A stretch of 64,000 nt of DNA from Pterois miles (Eukaryota; Chordata; Actinopteri; Perciformes; Scorpaenidae): contig CAMQGK010000567.1 in the NCBI GenBank assembly GCA_947000775.1, positions 21,544,001 through 21,608,000 of the forward strand, in the 5' to 3' direction. Of the stretch, positions 35,191 through 45,747 are shown piece by piece. A program made the position numbers and the translations under genes. Each line of letters begins with the position of its first letter. Positions within the stretch are counted from its first letter, which is position 1. The notes under the pieces are model-generated. The model worked only from the letters and a program-made list of their open reading frames with translations. It was not told the DNA's origin and made no database searches.

Positions 35191-36459
35191 ACATGGCAGC
35201 GTATTAAAACTAGTAAACCATAAATAATGCACTGAAAAAATGAACGTTTTCAACAGCTAGAAAATGTTCAACTGAGCTGGGATTTATTATGTAACCAAGA
35301 GCAATGACATCAACCCAACATGTGACTTATTTCTACACATCCTTCAAAAGTCCCGTCATGTCCTCTATAATAACACAGCAGTTTACTATCGCCATCCTCA
35401 GAGGCAGTCCAGAAAAAAATAAGTAACAGTTTATATTGGTATTTCCTGGAATGCGAAGGGGCTGGACGCACACATTGCCACAAACGAGCACACAAAACTG
35501 CAGACATGTTCAAACAAGGGCGCAGGACCTTACATTCACTGGCCACAAATAACAGAGTGAAGTTGCACTTCAGCACCGCCGCGGAAGGATTTCTGAGATG
35601 CTGTAAACCAAATTGTGAGCAGGTTGCGTTTCCTGGGCGGCGAGCCAGCAAATGCTTGTCTACACTGTGCTGTGTCCAATAACAGAGCGGTTGGCACAGT
35701 GTCCAACACCACACGGAGGACGGATAACTTTCACCTCCAGGCACTAAACACATGTCTCCTGCAGGCAATTAGACGCTTTGTAATTTAAGAAACAGAGGAA
35801 AGTAGAGGGAGCAGAACCTGTGTGGGCTGGTTGAGGAAAATGTGTCCTGAAATTCATTTCAAAGGCACTTCTGGGGAGCCTGTGACACATCAATCTTGGC
35901 GATGAGGTTTGCTTGTTTGCTGAGTCGTCAACCTAAATCCATCACAGCGTCCGGGGCAAGACACTTTGACGTCTCACTAAGCTCTGTTTAGGTGAGACGG
36001 GTCAAATGTCACATTTAAACCTGCAAAAACAAAGAAAGCCACCCTATGTGCCTCACAAGCACTGATAACATTATCTCCCTAAACAATAGCGGAGGAGTTC
36101 TTATCAGTATGGCGGTGATGTAGTGATGGCAGACACACCTGAGGCCTTATCACCTTATTATCCCAGTAAATGAGCTCATCAGACGCCACCGTGACACCCC
36201 TGCTAAGCAAACTGAGTGCCAAGTAAACAGGCTCTGGGGTACGTGGGTAATGAACTGGACGAACAGGACAGGCGTGCACTGCATGATGGGGCACGTAGTG
36301 TTTATATGCAACACAGTCTCACAGCAGTTCTTGAAACAGTCTCAAAATTTAATCTACTTGATTTGTGTAAATAGACACAAATTTCTCCTTTTTTAGCATG
36401 ACTTTAAATAACATGTGACACGTGTCACTTCCTGTTCCAGTCTTTTCAAAATAAACTAC
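35191..36459. other. Non-coding sequence, nothing recognised
   Basis: A 152-codon minus-strand open frame (35,310-35,768) has no domain or splice support and is not called. Confidence 0.4.
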
Positions 36460-37190
36460 TTACTTAGATTGAGGAAAAGATCGGCTTTGTTAGGCTTAGA
36501 CAACAAACTATTTGGTCAGGTTTAGGAAAAGATCACCTTGGTCAGGCTTAGGAAACAAAATACTTAGGTTTATGAAAAGATCACTTGGTTAGGTTAAGGC
36601 AGCAAACTACTTAGCTGGGTTTAGGAAAAGATCAACCTGGTTGGGTTAAGGCAACAAAACTACTTAGTTAGGTTTAGATAAAGATTGACTTGGTTAGGCT
36701 TAGGGCAACAAACTACTTAGGTTTAGGAGAAGATCATCTTGTTATGCTTAGGCAACAAACTACGTAGTTAAGTTTAGGAAAAGATCAACTTGGTTAGGTT
36801 TGGCAACAAAACTACTTAGTTAGGTTTAGAATAGATCAACTTGATTAGGTTAGGCAACAAAACTACTTACTTTTAGGAATAGATCACCTTGGTTAGGTTT
36901 AGGTAACAAAACTACTTAGTTAGGTTTAAATAAAGATCGACTTGGTTAGACTTAGACAACAAAAGTACTTAGGTTTAGGAAAAGATCAGCTTGGTAAGGT
37001 TTAGGCAACAAAACTACGTAGGTAGGTTTAGGTACAGAGCAACTTGGTTAGGCTAAGGCAACAAAAGGAAAAGATCAGCTTGGTTAGATGAGGCAACAAA
37101 GCTTATTTGTTATGTTTAGGAATAGATCGCCTTGGTGAGGTTTAGGGAACAAAACTACTTAGTAAGGTTTAGGAAAAGGAAGTGTCATAA
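36460..37190. repeat. Minisatellite of GGTTTAGGCAACAAAACTAC units
   Basis: About 13-15 copies of an about 50 bp unit: TTAGGTTTAGGAAAAGATCA then CTTGGTTAGG and CAACAAAACTACTTAG. The unit also occurs once or a few times inside the foldback elements at 38,781 and 49,925, and expanded here. The stretch to about 37,320 (CACAGGACACAAACACCAGT, TCTCCTGGGC) is the matching flank. Confidence 0.9.
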
Positions 37191-37779
37191 CTTAAGTACA
37201 TAAGTTATGTGGCAAATAAATCTACTTTTACTTGTGGTTTCTCACAGGACACAAACACCAGTCTCCTGGGCCAAAGTTTTTTGACCCACCCATCCAGCCC
37301 GTTCTCCTCCCTATGTGGCGTTCACCGCTCACACAAATCAATACATTAAATTTCGTCACCATTTCACAACCTGCTATGGGACTTGGTTGGTATACAATGC
37401 ATTTTTTTTAATCAGCAGATCTTGTGAACACAGACAACAATGTGTGCCAATTTCACAACACAGATGTTTAAAAAATACATCTGTGTTGAGAAAAACAAGC
37501 ATGTGCACTCAAAGTAAACACATTTTTGCCCTAATTTTGAATATTTTGAAGCTCAACATCTGCTCTAATGTGAGGCCTGTGCAAGAGAGTGCTCCTTTGG
37601 TGACATGGTGATCAGTAAAATAGGAAATCAATGCATTTCTAGCTAGAAAGCATTTCCAAATAAGCTAATAACAAAGAAAATGGTCCAGTGACTACAGATA
37701 CGTCTTCGTAAGTGTCCATTTGACAGCAGTCTTGTATTTCTCAGTGTCTCGCCCATCACAATAAAGCAGTGATTCAGGG

Positions 37780-38260
37780 TGGGTCAATGGCACGAGAACA
37801 ATAAGTAGCTGACCACAAAAGCGTCAGCTGCCTCGCGCACCGTGCGCTCTGCTGAATAAAGCCGCTGTTAAGTGCACATTTCAGCCGTATAAACAAACAC
37901 AAAAAGTGCATTTTCTGCGGTGTAAGTTCAAGTGCAAGAACAAACACTGAAGCGTACGCACTTACCGAGCATCCCCATTCATGAAGCCGGCTGGCTGCTT
38001 CACTTTTAGGCCCCCAGCAGGTTGACGGTGGGGGTGCGTTCACAAAACCAGAGGAGGAGACGTAAAAGCGCTCAGATGGAAGTCTCCGGAAATCCCAAAT
38101 AACTCTGTTAGACAAACTAATCTCTCTTATTTAACATAGAAATGTTACAGTTGCTGTCAGTGCATCCTCCGAGGCGGTGCGGCTGCTCTGAAGTGCAATA
38201 ACTCACTACAATGCGTCCTGCAGCCTCGGTAGTGTGTTTGAACACGCCCTCTTTACATGG
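37780..38260 (-). promoter_or_regulatory. Candidate cdc42ep4 promoter and first non-coding exon
   Basis: A locally CpG-rich stretch in AT-rich surroundings. On the minus strand GGGGATGCTCG is followed by a near-perfect donor, GTAAGTGCG, with the exon end at 37,966. It lies upstream of cdc42ep4 on the same strand, and the coding exon there needs an upstream non-coding exon. This is inference; it could also belong to an unseen transcript. Confidence 0.35.
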
Positions 38261-38344
38261 CTCCTTAAAGACACAGGCTGCCAGCGTGGGGCCAGCCTCA
38301 TTTCCCTCACCTCACACTGTGGCAACCTTTACACCTGAAGAATA

Positions 38345-38560
38345 GGGAGGATTTCATATCCCAAGCAGGGGGTCTGGAGGTCCTCCCCCTGAAAAAAAAT
38401 TGCATTTCAGAGACTTTGTATCCTGATTTCTGGTCACTTTAAAAGAATGAAAATAACAAATTAATAAGTTCACTTGAGCAATGCCCAAAAATTCACCATA
38501 AATCAGGAAAAATTGTGATCCTGGGATGGCGATGAAAAACATTGTCTTGTGAAAATCAGG
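38345..38560. mobile_element. Dispersed repeat fragment
   Basis: GGGGGTCTGGAGGTCCTCCC then TTTCAGAGACTTTGTATCC. A related stretch is at 50,455-50,560. Confidence 0.5.
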
Positions 38561-38780
38561 CTGGTTGGCAAGTATGCTTCATCCTTAAAGGAGGGGTGTC
38601 TGTCCTAAACATTATTATGACACAGTAGAATATTAAAAACCAAAATAAAACAATAACAACTCTAATACCGCCTCTCCATGATGTTTCAGTGGGCTAATAC
38701 CCATCTTTTCCACCAGTCGAGGCAATACTTAATGCAGTATTTATATTGCAATAGCAGTGTTTTGTTTCACTTTCTCTTCA

Positions 38781-39460
38781 GCTGTTATCAGGCCATTAAA
38801 TAGGTGTTATCTGTCGCTATAAGCCCCATAGATGTGGGTCAGTAGGGGCCTAGTATGTAGTAAAAGTGAAAGTAAAACTTAGAAACAACTCTTCTAACAT
38901 GTTGTAAAACTGAATGAAACATCATGTTTTGAACAAAACCAAAAAGGTTTAGGTTTAGGCTTAAAAAAAACAGGTTTAGGCAACAAAACTACTATTTCTT
39001 TAGGTTTAGGCCACAAAACTACACATACTGTAGGTTTAAACAACAAGACTACAACTTCTTTAGGTTTAGGCAAAAAAAAAAAAAAAAATCAAACATTAGT
39101 TAGATTTTAGGGAAAAACATTGTGTTTTTGGGTTAAACTATGAACACAAAGACATACTGTCACACAGGATGTAAACTCCAGTCTCCTGGTGAAACTGTTA
39201 GGACACTGTGTTTTGTGTCTCATCCATCTTTCCTGACATCCAGCCCTTATGTAGTTTCACACTGTCCATACTACAATACCTGACTTCTGCTTCCGCTCCT
39301 GTTATAACTACTACAGTCACTATAGGTCACTTTTATGTTCACTCTGACCTACCATGTCAATAGATAATAAAACCTACTAGTGGGTGTAGTAGGCCCCTAT
39401 TGACCCACATTCATGGGGCTCATAGAGGCTGATAACGCCTATTTCATAGCCTGACAACAG
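38781..39460. mobile_element. Foldback element (CTGTTATCAGGCCATTAAAT ends), copy 1
   Basis: Inverted arms of about 100 bp: CATAGATGTGGGTCAGTAGG on the left and CTATTGACCCACATTCATGG on the right. The interior holds GTTTAGGCAACAAAACTAC units like the minisatellite at 36.5 kb. Confidence 0.75.
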
Positions 39461-41180
39461 TATAATTGGCTGTTCTCTGTGAGATATCAGAAATGCCTTG
39501 GCTGATGATGAAAAACTGTGTCACTGAGAGGAGAAAACTGCATCGTCATCCTTGTGAGAACCAGACATATGAAAGGAAGTACGACAAAACAACATCCCTC
39601 CTGCAGTGCCCTACATTGCCGTTTTCAGGAGATGCATGTGTACCAAGGGGAGACACCTCACTACTTTGCCATGAATTTTATTCATATAATACACAATCTA
39701 ACAAGACTAATAGGAAGGACCCAGTGTCTCTTTGCGCAGTTATGCAAAATTTATGACAATATGGCAAATCAGGAGGGATTAAAGTAAAAATGTGACATTT
39801 AAAACACATTAATTATTCACACATTGAGGAAAGACATCCAAAAGCTGTCATGGGTATCTCACGTCTTCAGTCACTGAAGAGCTTTTTCAGTGGCTGACCC
39901 ATTTGTTTGACCTTGTGTATTCCAGGCTGATCAGCGACTGCTCATTAGGAGCTTTTGCAATGGAAATGAGAAGGAAGCAGCTGATGGGTTCACCCCAAGG
40001 CTGCCTGTGCATGCTCGCCCTGAGCTCAGGAGACAGGAATGTGTGAATGGTTGACAATTATCAAAGGACAAAAGTCAGCGCTCCTCCTCTACCTGGATGG
40101 AATGACTACTCACTATTCAAGCCTATCTATCTGTGCTGTTGAATGGACAGCAATCATCACACATTCGTAAGCTATTTCCTGCCTTTGGCTAAATTCCCAG
40201 TTTGGTGTGTCCCACCAGCTGATGGGAGAAGAGGACTCTTTATGGTGAGAATTTGACTGCAGTGGCCTTTTGTCCAGGAACAAGCTGCATTCAAATGTTA
40301 TAAGTTGCTTTTTTGACATACCCACGCCCCAAACGTATCACTTTTACCACTCTCCTCTATAATGTGTGTGCTCACAGGATGTTTCCCCATAAGATGACTC
40401 TCTCACGTTCACTCTCCAAATCTGGTAATTGAATTCTGGTTAAGAAATCTGAGAGTGCACTTTCTTCCAAACACTGCAATAACCTGATTACTGCAAAACC
40501 TGCATTTACACACAGCTACTTGGTAATCGCATTTTTCCTCTGGCCCTTACCCTGCTATGCTGGGTGAACTCACCCATTCCATGCATCCAGTGCTCATTTA
40601 GTTCTTTAATGCAAGAAAGTTGAAATTACATGATGGAAAGCTGAACCTCTCGGCGACCTATCAAGAGACTGTTCAGTTCTCGGTTTTGCTGCTGCAACAG
40701 TCTCCTATTGTTGCAGCTTTGTGTATTACATTGGCAGCTTTGACAGCTCTGTTCAGCGGTACATCACAGAAGAGGGTGTTGGCACAGCAGTGTCTCAGCC
40801 TTTGCTAACCACGCATTTGACATGTTTGAATCTTTCAGAAAGTTCATTCTTCGTTGAGGCACTTTGGACATTCAGGGAAATCTCTAGCCGTTTGGCTTTT
40901 TGATGTTGAGGTTTCTCCCAGATTGAAAACGGGACCCCTTTAACCTTCTAGGACTTTCAGTTTGGCATTTTGGCAATGGTTTACAGTGCCCACAGTCTGG
41001 TGTTGTGAATCTCTTCAGCATGGCTGTTGTGATGCCAAAAGATCAGATGAGGAGCTGAGTGATGTAATGATTTTTTATCCTCAGTGCGGAGGGATCCTTT
41101 GTCAGTCTTTTCAGTTTTGTTATTTCACAGTAGAGGCTGCAAAATAAGCCCAGGCCTAAGCCTTTAAACCACATAATAGA
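39461..41180. other. Non-coding sequence, nothing recognised
   Basis: Open frames up to about 96 codons on the plus strand lack support. Confidence 0.4.
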
Positions 41181-41998
41181 TAAAGAAGACTGTGCCCTTT
41201 AACCTTTTAACCATGTCACTCCACCCATGAAAATTCAGGTGGCGGTGCCATCGACTATGTATGTGACTGTTACCATGGCGAAGGACAGGGATGACTGGTT
41301 GAACAAGCACATGCACATTTCAGCAAAAACTTAAAACCTACCTACTGAGTAAGAAGGGTTATTATTTTTATTAATTTCTCACTTATTTTATTGTATTTAA
41401 TTTGCAAAATGTCATTATATTTTATTGCTATTTTAATAATCACCAATATCCTTGAATTTAATTTGTATAATTTTGCTAGATTTTAGTGTTACTTTAATAA
41501 TTACAAATTTCCTAATTTAATTTGTATAATTTTGTTATTTTTTTATTGATATTTTAATTAACAGATTTTCTTGTATTATTATATTATTGTATTATATTGT
41601 ACTGTTATTTTAATAATCACCAGTTTTAATAATCACCAATTTCCTTGTACTTAGTTCGTATAACTTGTATATTTTATTGCCATTTTAATAATCACTTATT
41701 TTATCGCATTTAATTTGTATAATTTTATTCTAATTAATTTTTTTTATTTTACTTCACATTACTACTTATTACTTTACTGTTATTTTAGCCTTTAATTCTA
41801 TTCTAGCACATTTTTATATTTTTGTCGTGCATACATTGGTTTCAAATGATCAAACTGTTAAATTGTTTTTGTCTTTTCTGTGGTTTTCACGGTCCACACT
41901 TGTTCTGTCTTACTTACGACTTGTTAGTCATCTGTGAAGCAATTTGAGCTGCAGTAACCTGTATGAAAGGTGCTGTACAAATAAAATTGATTGATTAA
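41181..41998 (+). mobile_element. Dispersed element with an AT-rich internal minisatellite
   Basis: The right end GTGAAGCAATTTGAGCTGCA, then GAAAGGTGCTGTACAAATAA, is a common teleost retroelement 3' end (from memory). The interior at 41,350-41,770 repeats TTTAATTTGTATAATTTT and TATTTTAATAATCACCAAT at roughly 60-75 bp. Confidence 0.6.
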
Positions 41999-42714
41999 AT
42001 GCAGATGGCAGAGGGTAAACCTATAATCGTCCCATGCTCACAATAATCGTTTCATTGACTGTCCTGAAGAAGCCTGAAGTGGCTGCACACTGATGGATAT
42101 GTGACTTCACTTGGGAGCGAAATAACACAAGAGGACTTTTTAAACTTTTTAAAAGCTGTAACGTCCAATTTGCCTCTGTTTCAAACATCATGATTTTGTC
42201 CTCATTTCGGAGTCACCAGTCAGGCAGGAGTGAGCTGTGTTGCAAAATGTGCTCTGATGCACTCCAACAAGCGCCGTCAGAATTAGGACGCATTCTGTAT
42301 AAGTCGGTCCCATGAGGAGATACTGAACTGAAATGTAAAAATGTAACAGATTTGTTGATGTGAAGCAGCGTCTCTCTGCGTCTCTGTGTCTGAACAGAAG
42401 ATTAATCTGTGTGCCTCCTTGCAGTGAAGTGAGTGAGAGCGAACAATAGTCACGGCAGCGCTAAGTGTGAAGAATTACCATAATTTTGAGTTACAAAGTA
42501 GAATTATTCAAAATGTTACGAAGCAATGTGTTATATTTAGTTTTTAAAACTGAGCTTTAGTTTTGTTCGAGAAACAAGCTGGGCTATAAAGAATACATGA
42601 GATGTGATGTGATTTCTGCTCTGCTGGGGAATACTGTTAAGAAAACCTTTAAGATTTAAGACTTTTCACATCATTGTAAAGTCACTAAAAACTCAGAAGT
42701 AATGCAATTTGCAC

Positions 42715-43265
42715 ATAGACTGTATATAAGAAGTGGATGTAGTCACCTTGACATCACCCACTGCTGCCATTGTTTATTATTTGCAACCAGAAGTGACAGA
42801 GAAGGTGGAGCTAAGTACAACTAACACTGAACAAGACATTTTTAGGCAACCAAAAGGTTTTAATTAACTTTTATCAACTGAAAACACACTATGAGAGTGT
42901 TAAAGTTGTAAGACGAAAACACGAATAACTAGCAGTCCAGACAACGCTGCGGTAGCGACCTTTTGATCACAAAGTAGTCATGCCCTAAAGCATCCCCTGC
43001 TCTATGGTCTATATGACTCTAAATGGGAACATAATTAACTAAATGAACATCATGCTGTATTGAAGAAGACTTGAAACTAGTGAAGGAGACCATAAACATG
43101 TTTACTGAGGTAATAAATCAAGTGAGAAGTAGGCTCATTTTCTCATAGACTTCTATATAATCAGACTACTTTTTGCAACCAGAGGAGTCGCCCCCTGTTG
43201 GCTGTTAGAAAGAATGCAGGTTTAAGGGACTTCAGCATTGGCTTCAATTTTCAGACCCCGAGTTG
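42715..43265 (+). mobile_element. Dispersed teleost repeat
   Basis: Begins ACTGTATATAAGAAGTGG and ends with GGAGTCGCCCCCTGTTGGCT, AATGCAGGTTTAAGGG and TTCAATTTTCAGACCC. Recognised from memory as a frequent fish interspersed repeat. Confidence 0.6.
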
Positions 43266-43870
43266 CCCACCGAATTTGCATAATGATCAATTAGCTATCC
43301 ACTTTTGCAAAGGTAATCTGTGAATGTGACATATATTCTGCCATTTGCTTCTTTTTTGTAAAAAGAAAGGGTAAATAAAAATGTTCTTGACTCCTCTCCT
43401 CTCAACTTTCCCCTTAAAAACCTCCCAGCCGGATCCCTCTGTACAACCCCCCACCCCCATCCTTTGCCTTGCTGAAGATCAATGTTTTCCGGCCTGAAAT
43501 AAGGAGATTAGCCAGGCACACTCTCCCACCCTCCCCCAGCTTTTCAGCATGCTTGCACCGGATCAGGTTCTTCTTCAAATTCTTCCCTGTAACTCTTATG
43601 CATCCCAATTATGTCTCTGTTGTGCTTGAGAGAATCGGGTCATTTCTGCACTGTAGGATCAGGTGTCACCTATAATCACTTTGTCTCTCCGACCATGCAA
43701 ATAGGTCTACTTAGAACGGTCTGTGTAAAACAGTTGTCTGCAGGGTCTGATATGGTTTCTAATTTCTCTGAAATCCTTTGTACCACTCTCTTTTATATGT
43801 CAGAATCATTAGTCATAATCTAAAATATTCAGATGAGGCACGAAGAAAAAGCCACTACAAAATAGAATAA

Positions 43871-45342
43871 TTTATTGTAGAGCGCTACCATGAATAGGTC
43901 CATAATGTGTCCTTCATGATGCATACAGTGATGTTCACATTGGAAATTTGACAGATGATATTTTGGAGTTTCGACTGTCTAAGTTTATACACTACGGGTC
44001 CACCTCCAGCACAGCAATGTCCCATTCAACTTTAGTAAAGAACCAGCATATTTAAGAGTCGTAGAAAACAGCTCATCATAACATAATGTGTACGATTGCA
44101 CGGTGAGCATAAAACACATTTTCAGTCATCATATCAATGCCATGTTACACTGTAACACGTTGAACACACATAATGTCACATGACGATCCTCGGTGATGCA
44201 TCTCATGTACAATAATTCTGTGTCCTGTTGCTGTCGATCGTTAAATTAAGTTTATAAAATAAACATAGACACAACATCAGGCTGATCTCTTCTCCAGCCT
44301 CATGAACAAATACACAATATTTTTGAATTTTTGCTGTGTGTAAATTTCATTTTGTCTTATTATTTCTTGAAAAAAAAAAAAAATTGCATTTTTGAAAATT
44401 TTAAGTTCACTGTTCTTTATGCATCAGTAATCAGTTCTTCTTTGACAGCTATTAAAAGCATATATTTTGGTGTGGATGTGATAGGATAAAATCATTTGAA
44501 CCAAGAAGATTTGTGCTTTTGGTCCTCAGTGATATTCTGTGGTAATATAAAAAGCAAACGGATGCACATTAATAAAGTTGTCTTAGCTTGTATATCTACT
44601 GACAATCAACACATTCCCCAGACTACTATAAAGGTGCCACAATGCTTTAATGTGATTCATAACATTGTCACTAGTGATGTTCTGAAGATGCTGAGCTTGA
44701 AGCTGATTGATATAAATATCTGGTAAACAATATGAGACGAATACATATAGTAAACACATAATGCAACAATGATTAGGCAGAGTGAGGAAGTCAAAGGCAG
44801 CCGAGGGCCACGGCGACCGCTGGTGCCTCTCTCAAAAGTCAGAGTCCATTTCTCTGTATCAGTTGTCCAAACGTCACATTATTCCATCAGAGTTGCTTTT
44901 CCATCGTCCAGTCTCAGCAAGCCAAGTGGTCCATACTCTATATGGTTCTAGGTGGTTGTTTTTCCATAAAGCTCTCATATTAAACAATAATACAGTGTTT
45001 TTAAAACAAGGTTTTCTTTTTTCAGAACCGCAGATTCTGCACTCCCTTGTTTGTACCTTCAAATAAATTTACTTAAGCGACGCATAAAAACTTTCAAATG
45101 ATTGTCTTTTCATAAAATACATATCACATGGACTAACCAGTCATACGCGCTACACATAGTCATACGCACGCACTCTTCACAGAGGAGAAAACGCTATTCA
45201 AGATGCCTGCAATGCTTAATATTGAGCAACAACTCTGTCAAATAGACAGAAAAAAAGAAGAGCAAAATACAAATAAACCAACAACAACGAAATCAAAGAC
45301 TCGTCCTCAGGGTCCTGTTGTTATTGGAGGGTGAGCCGTGTG
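43871..45342 (-). other. sdk2: sdk2 3' untranslated region (proposed)
   Basis: About 1.5 kb from the stop codon to a minus-strand AATAAA at 43,871-43,876, followed within 40 bases by a G/T-rich stretch. No other gene is seen in the interval. Confidence 0.55.
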
Positions 45343-45747
45343 TCAAACAAAAGAGGAGAAGCCCGCGGTAGGGGCCTGAGCGGCACAGCCCAGGCTGCTG
45401 GGGGGCCGGTAGAGGGTGCCGTGCTGGCTGGGGGGTTCGGAGGACAGCAGGGAGGGGGTGGGAGTCCGGCTTCCCTTAGACCTGAACAGAGTGCCCTGGC
45501 CCTGGGGCTGTGGGGACGGGGCGCTCTGGGGGAGGAGGGGCGGCAGAGGGGGCACGGGTGGCGGGTGCTGCCGTGACTCCTGCTCCACCAGGGGCTCGGG
45601 CTGGGAGTAGCCGTACGCCGGCGGGCGAGAGACGCCCTTCTGCTGCCGCCGCCAGGAGTTGTAATAGGTGGGGTCGCTGATGTAGTGGTTGACGAAGGAG
45701 TGGGTCTTCTGGCGGCTCTGATCCATTTCATATTCGCTGTCGCTGCC
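45343..45747 (-). CDS. sdk2: Sidekick-2, last coding exon (cytoplasmic tail, PDZ ligand)
   Basis: The acceptor GTTGTCTCACAG opens at 45,747 in phase 0 and the frame runs 134 codons to TGA. It starts GSDSEYEMDQS, continues with the strongly conserved HSFVNHYISDPTYYNSWRRQ, then a proline-rich variable stretch (PPPVPPLPPLLPQ), then LFRSKGSRTPTPS, TLYRPPSSL and the end AGFSSFV. The terminal hexapeptide GFSSFV is the sidekick PDZ ligand that binds MAGI scaffold proteins at synapses. SRTPTP and LYRPPSSL point to SDK2 rather than SDK1. Confidence 0.97.
   Translation of the reverse strand, partial: GSDSEYEMDQSRQKTHSFVNHYISDPTYYNSWRRQQKGVSRPPAYGYSQPEPLVEQESRQHPPPVPPLPPLLPQSAPSPQPQGQGTLFRSKGSRTPTPSLLSSEPPSQHGTLYRPPSSLGCAAQAPTAGFSSFV

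Noticed and set aside
35310..35768. 152-codon minus-strand frame
   Set aside because: No domain, no splice support and no neighbouring exon in phase.
36460..37190. Interstitial telomere repeat (TTTAGG-like)
   Set aside because: TTAGG occurs only once or twice per 50 bp unit and not as tandem hexamers.
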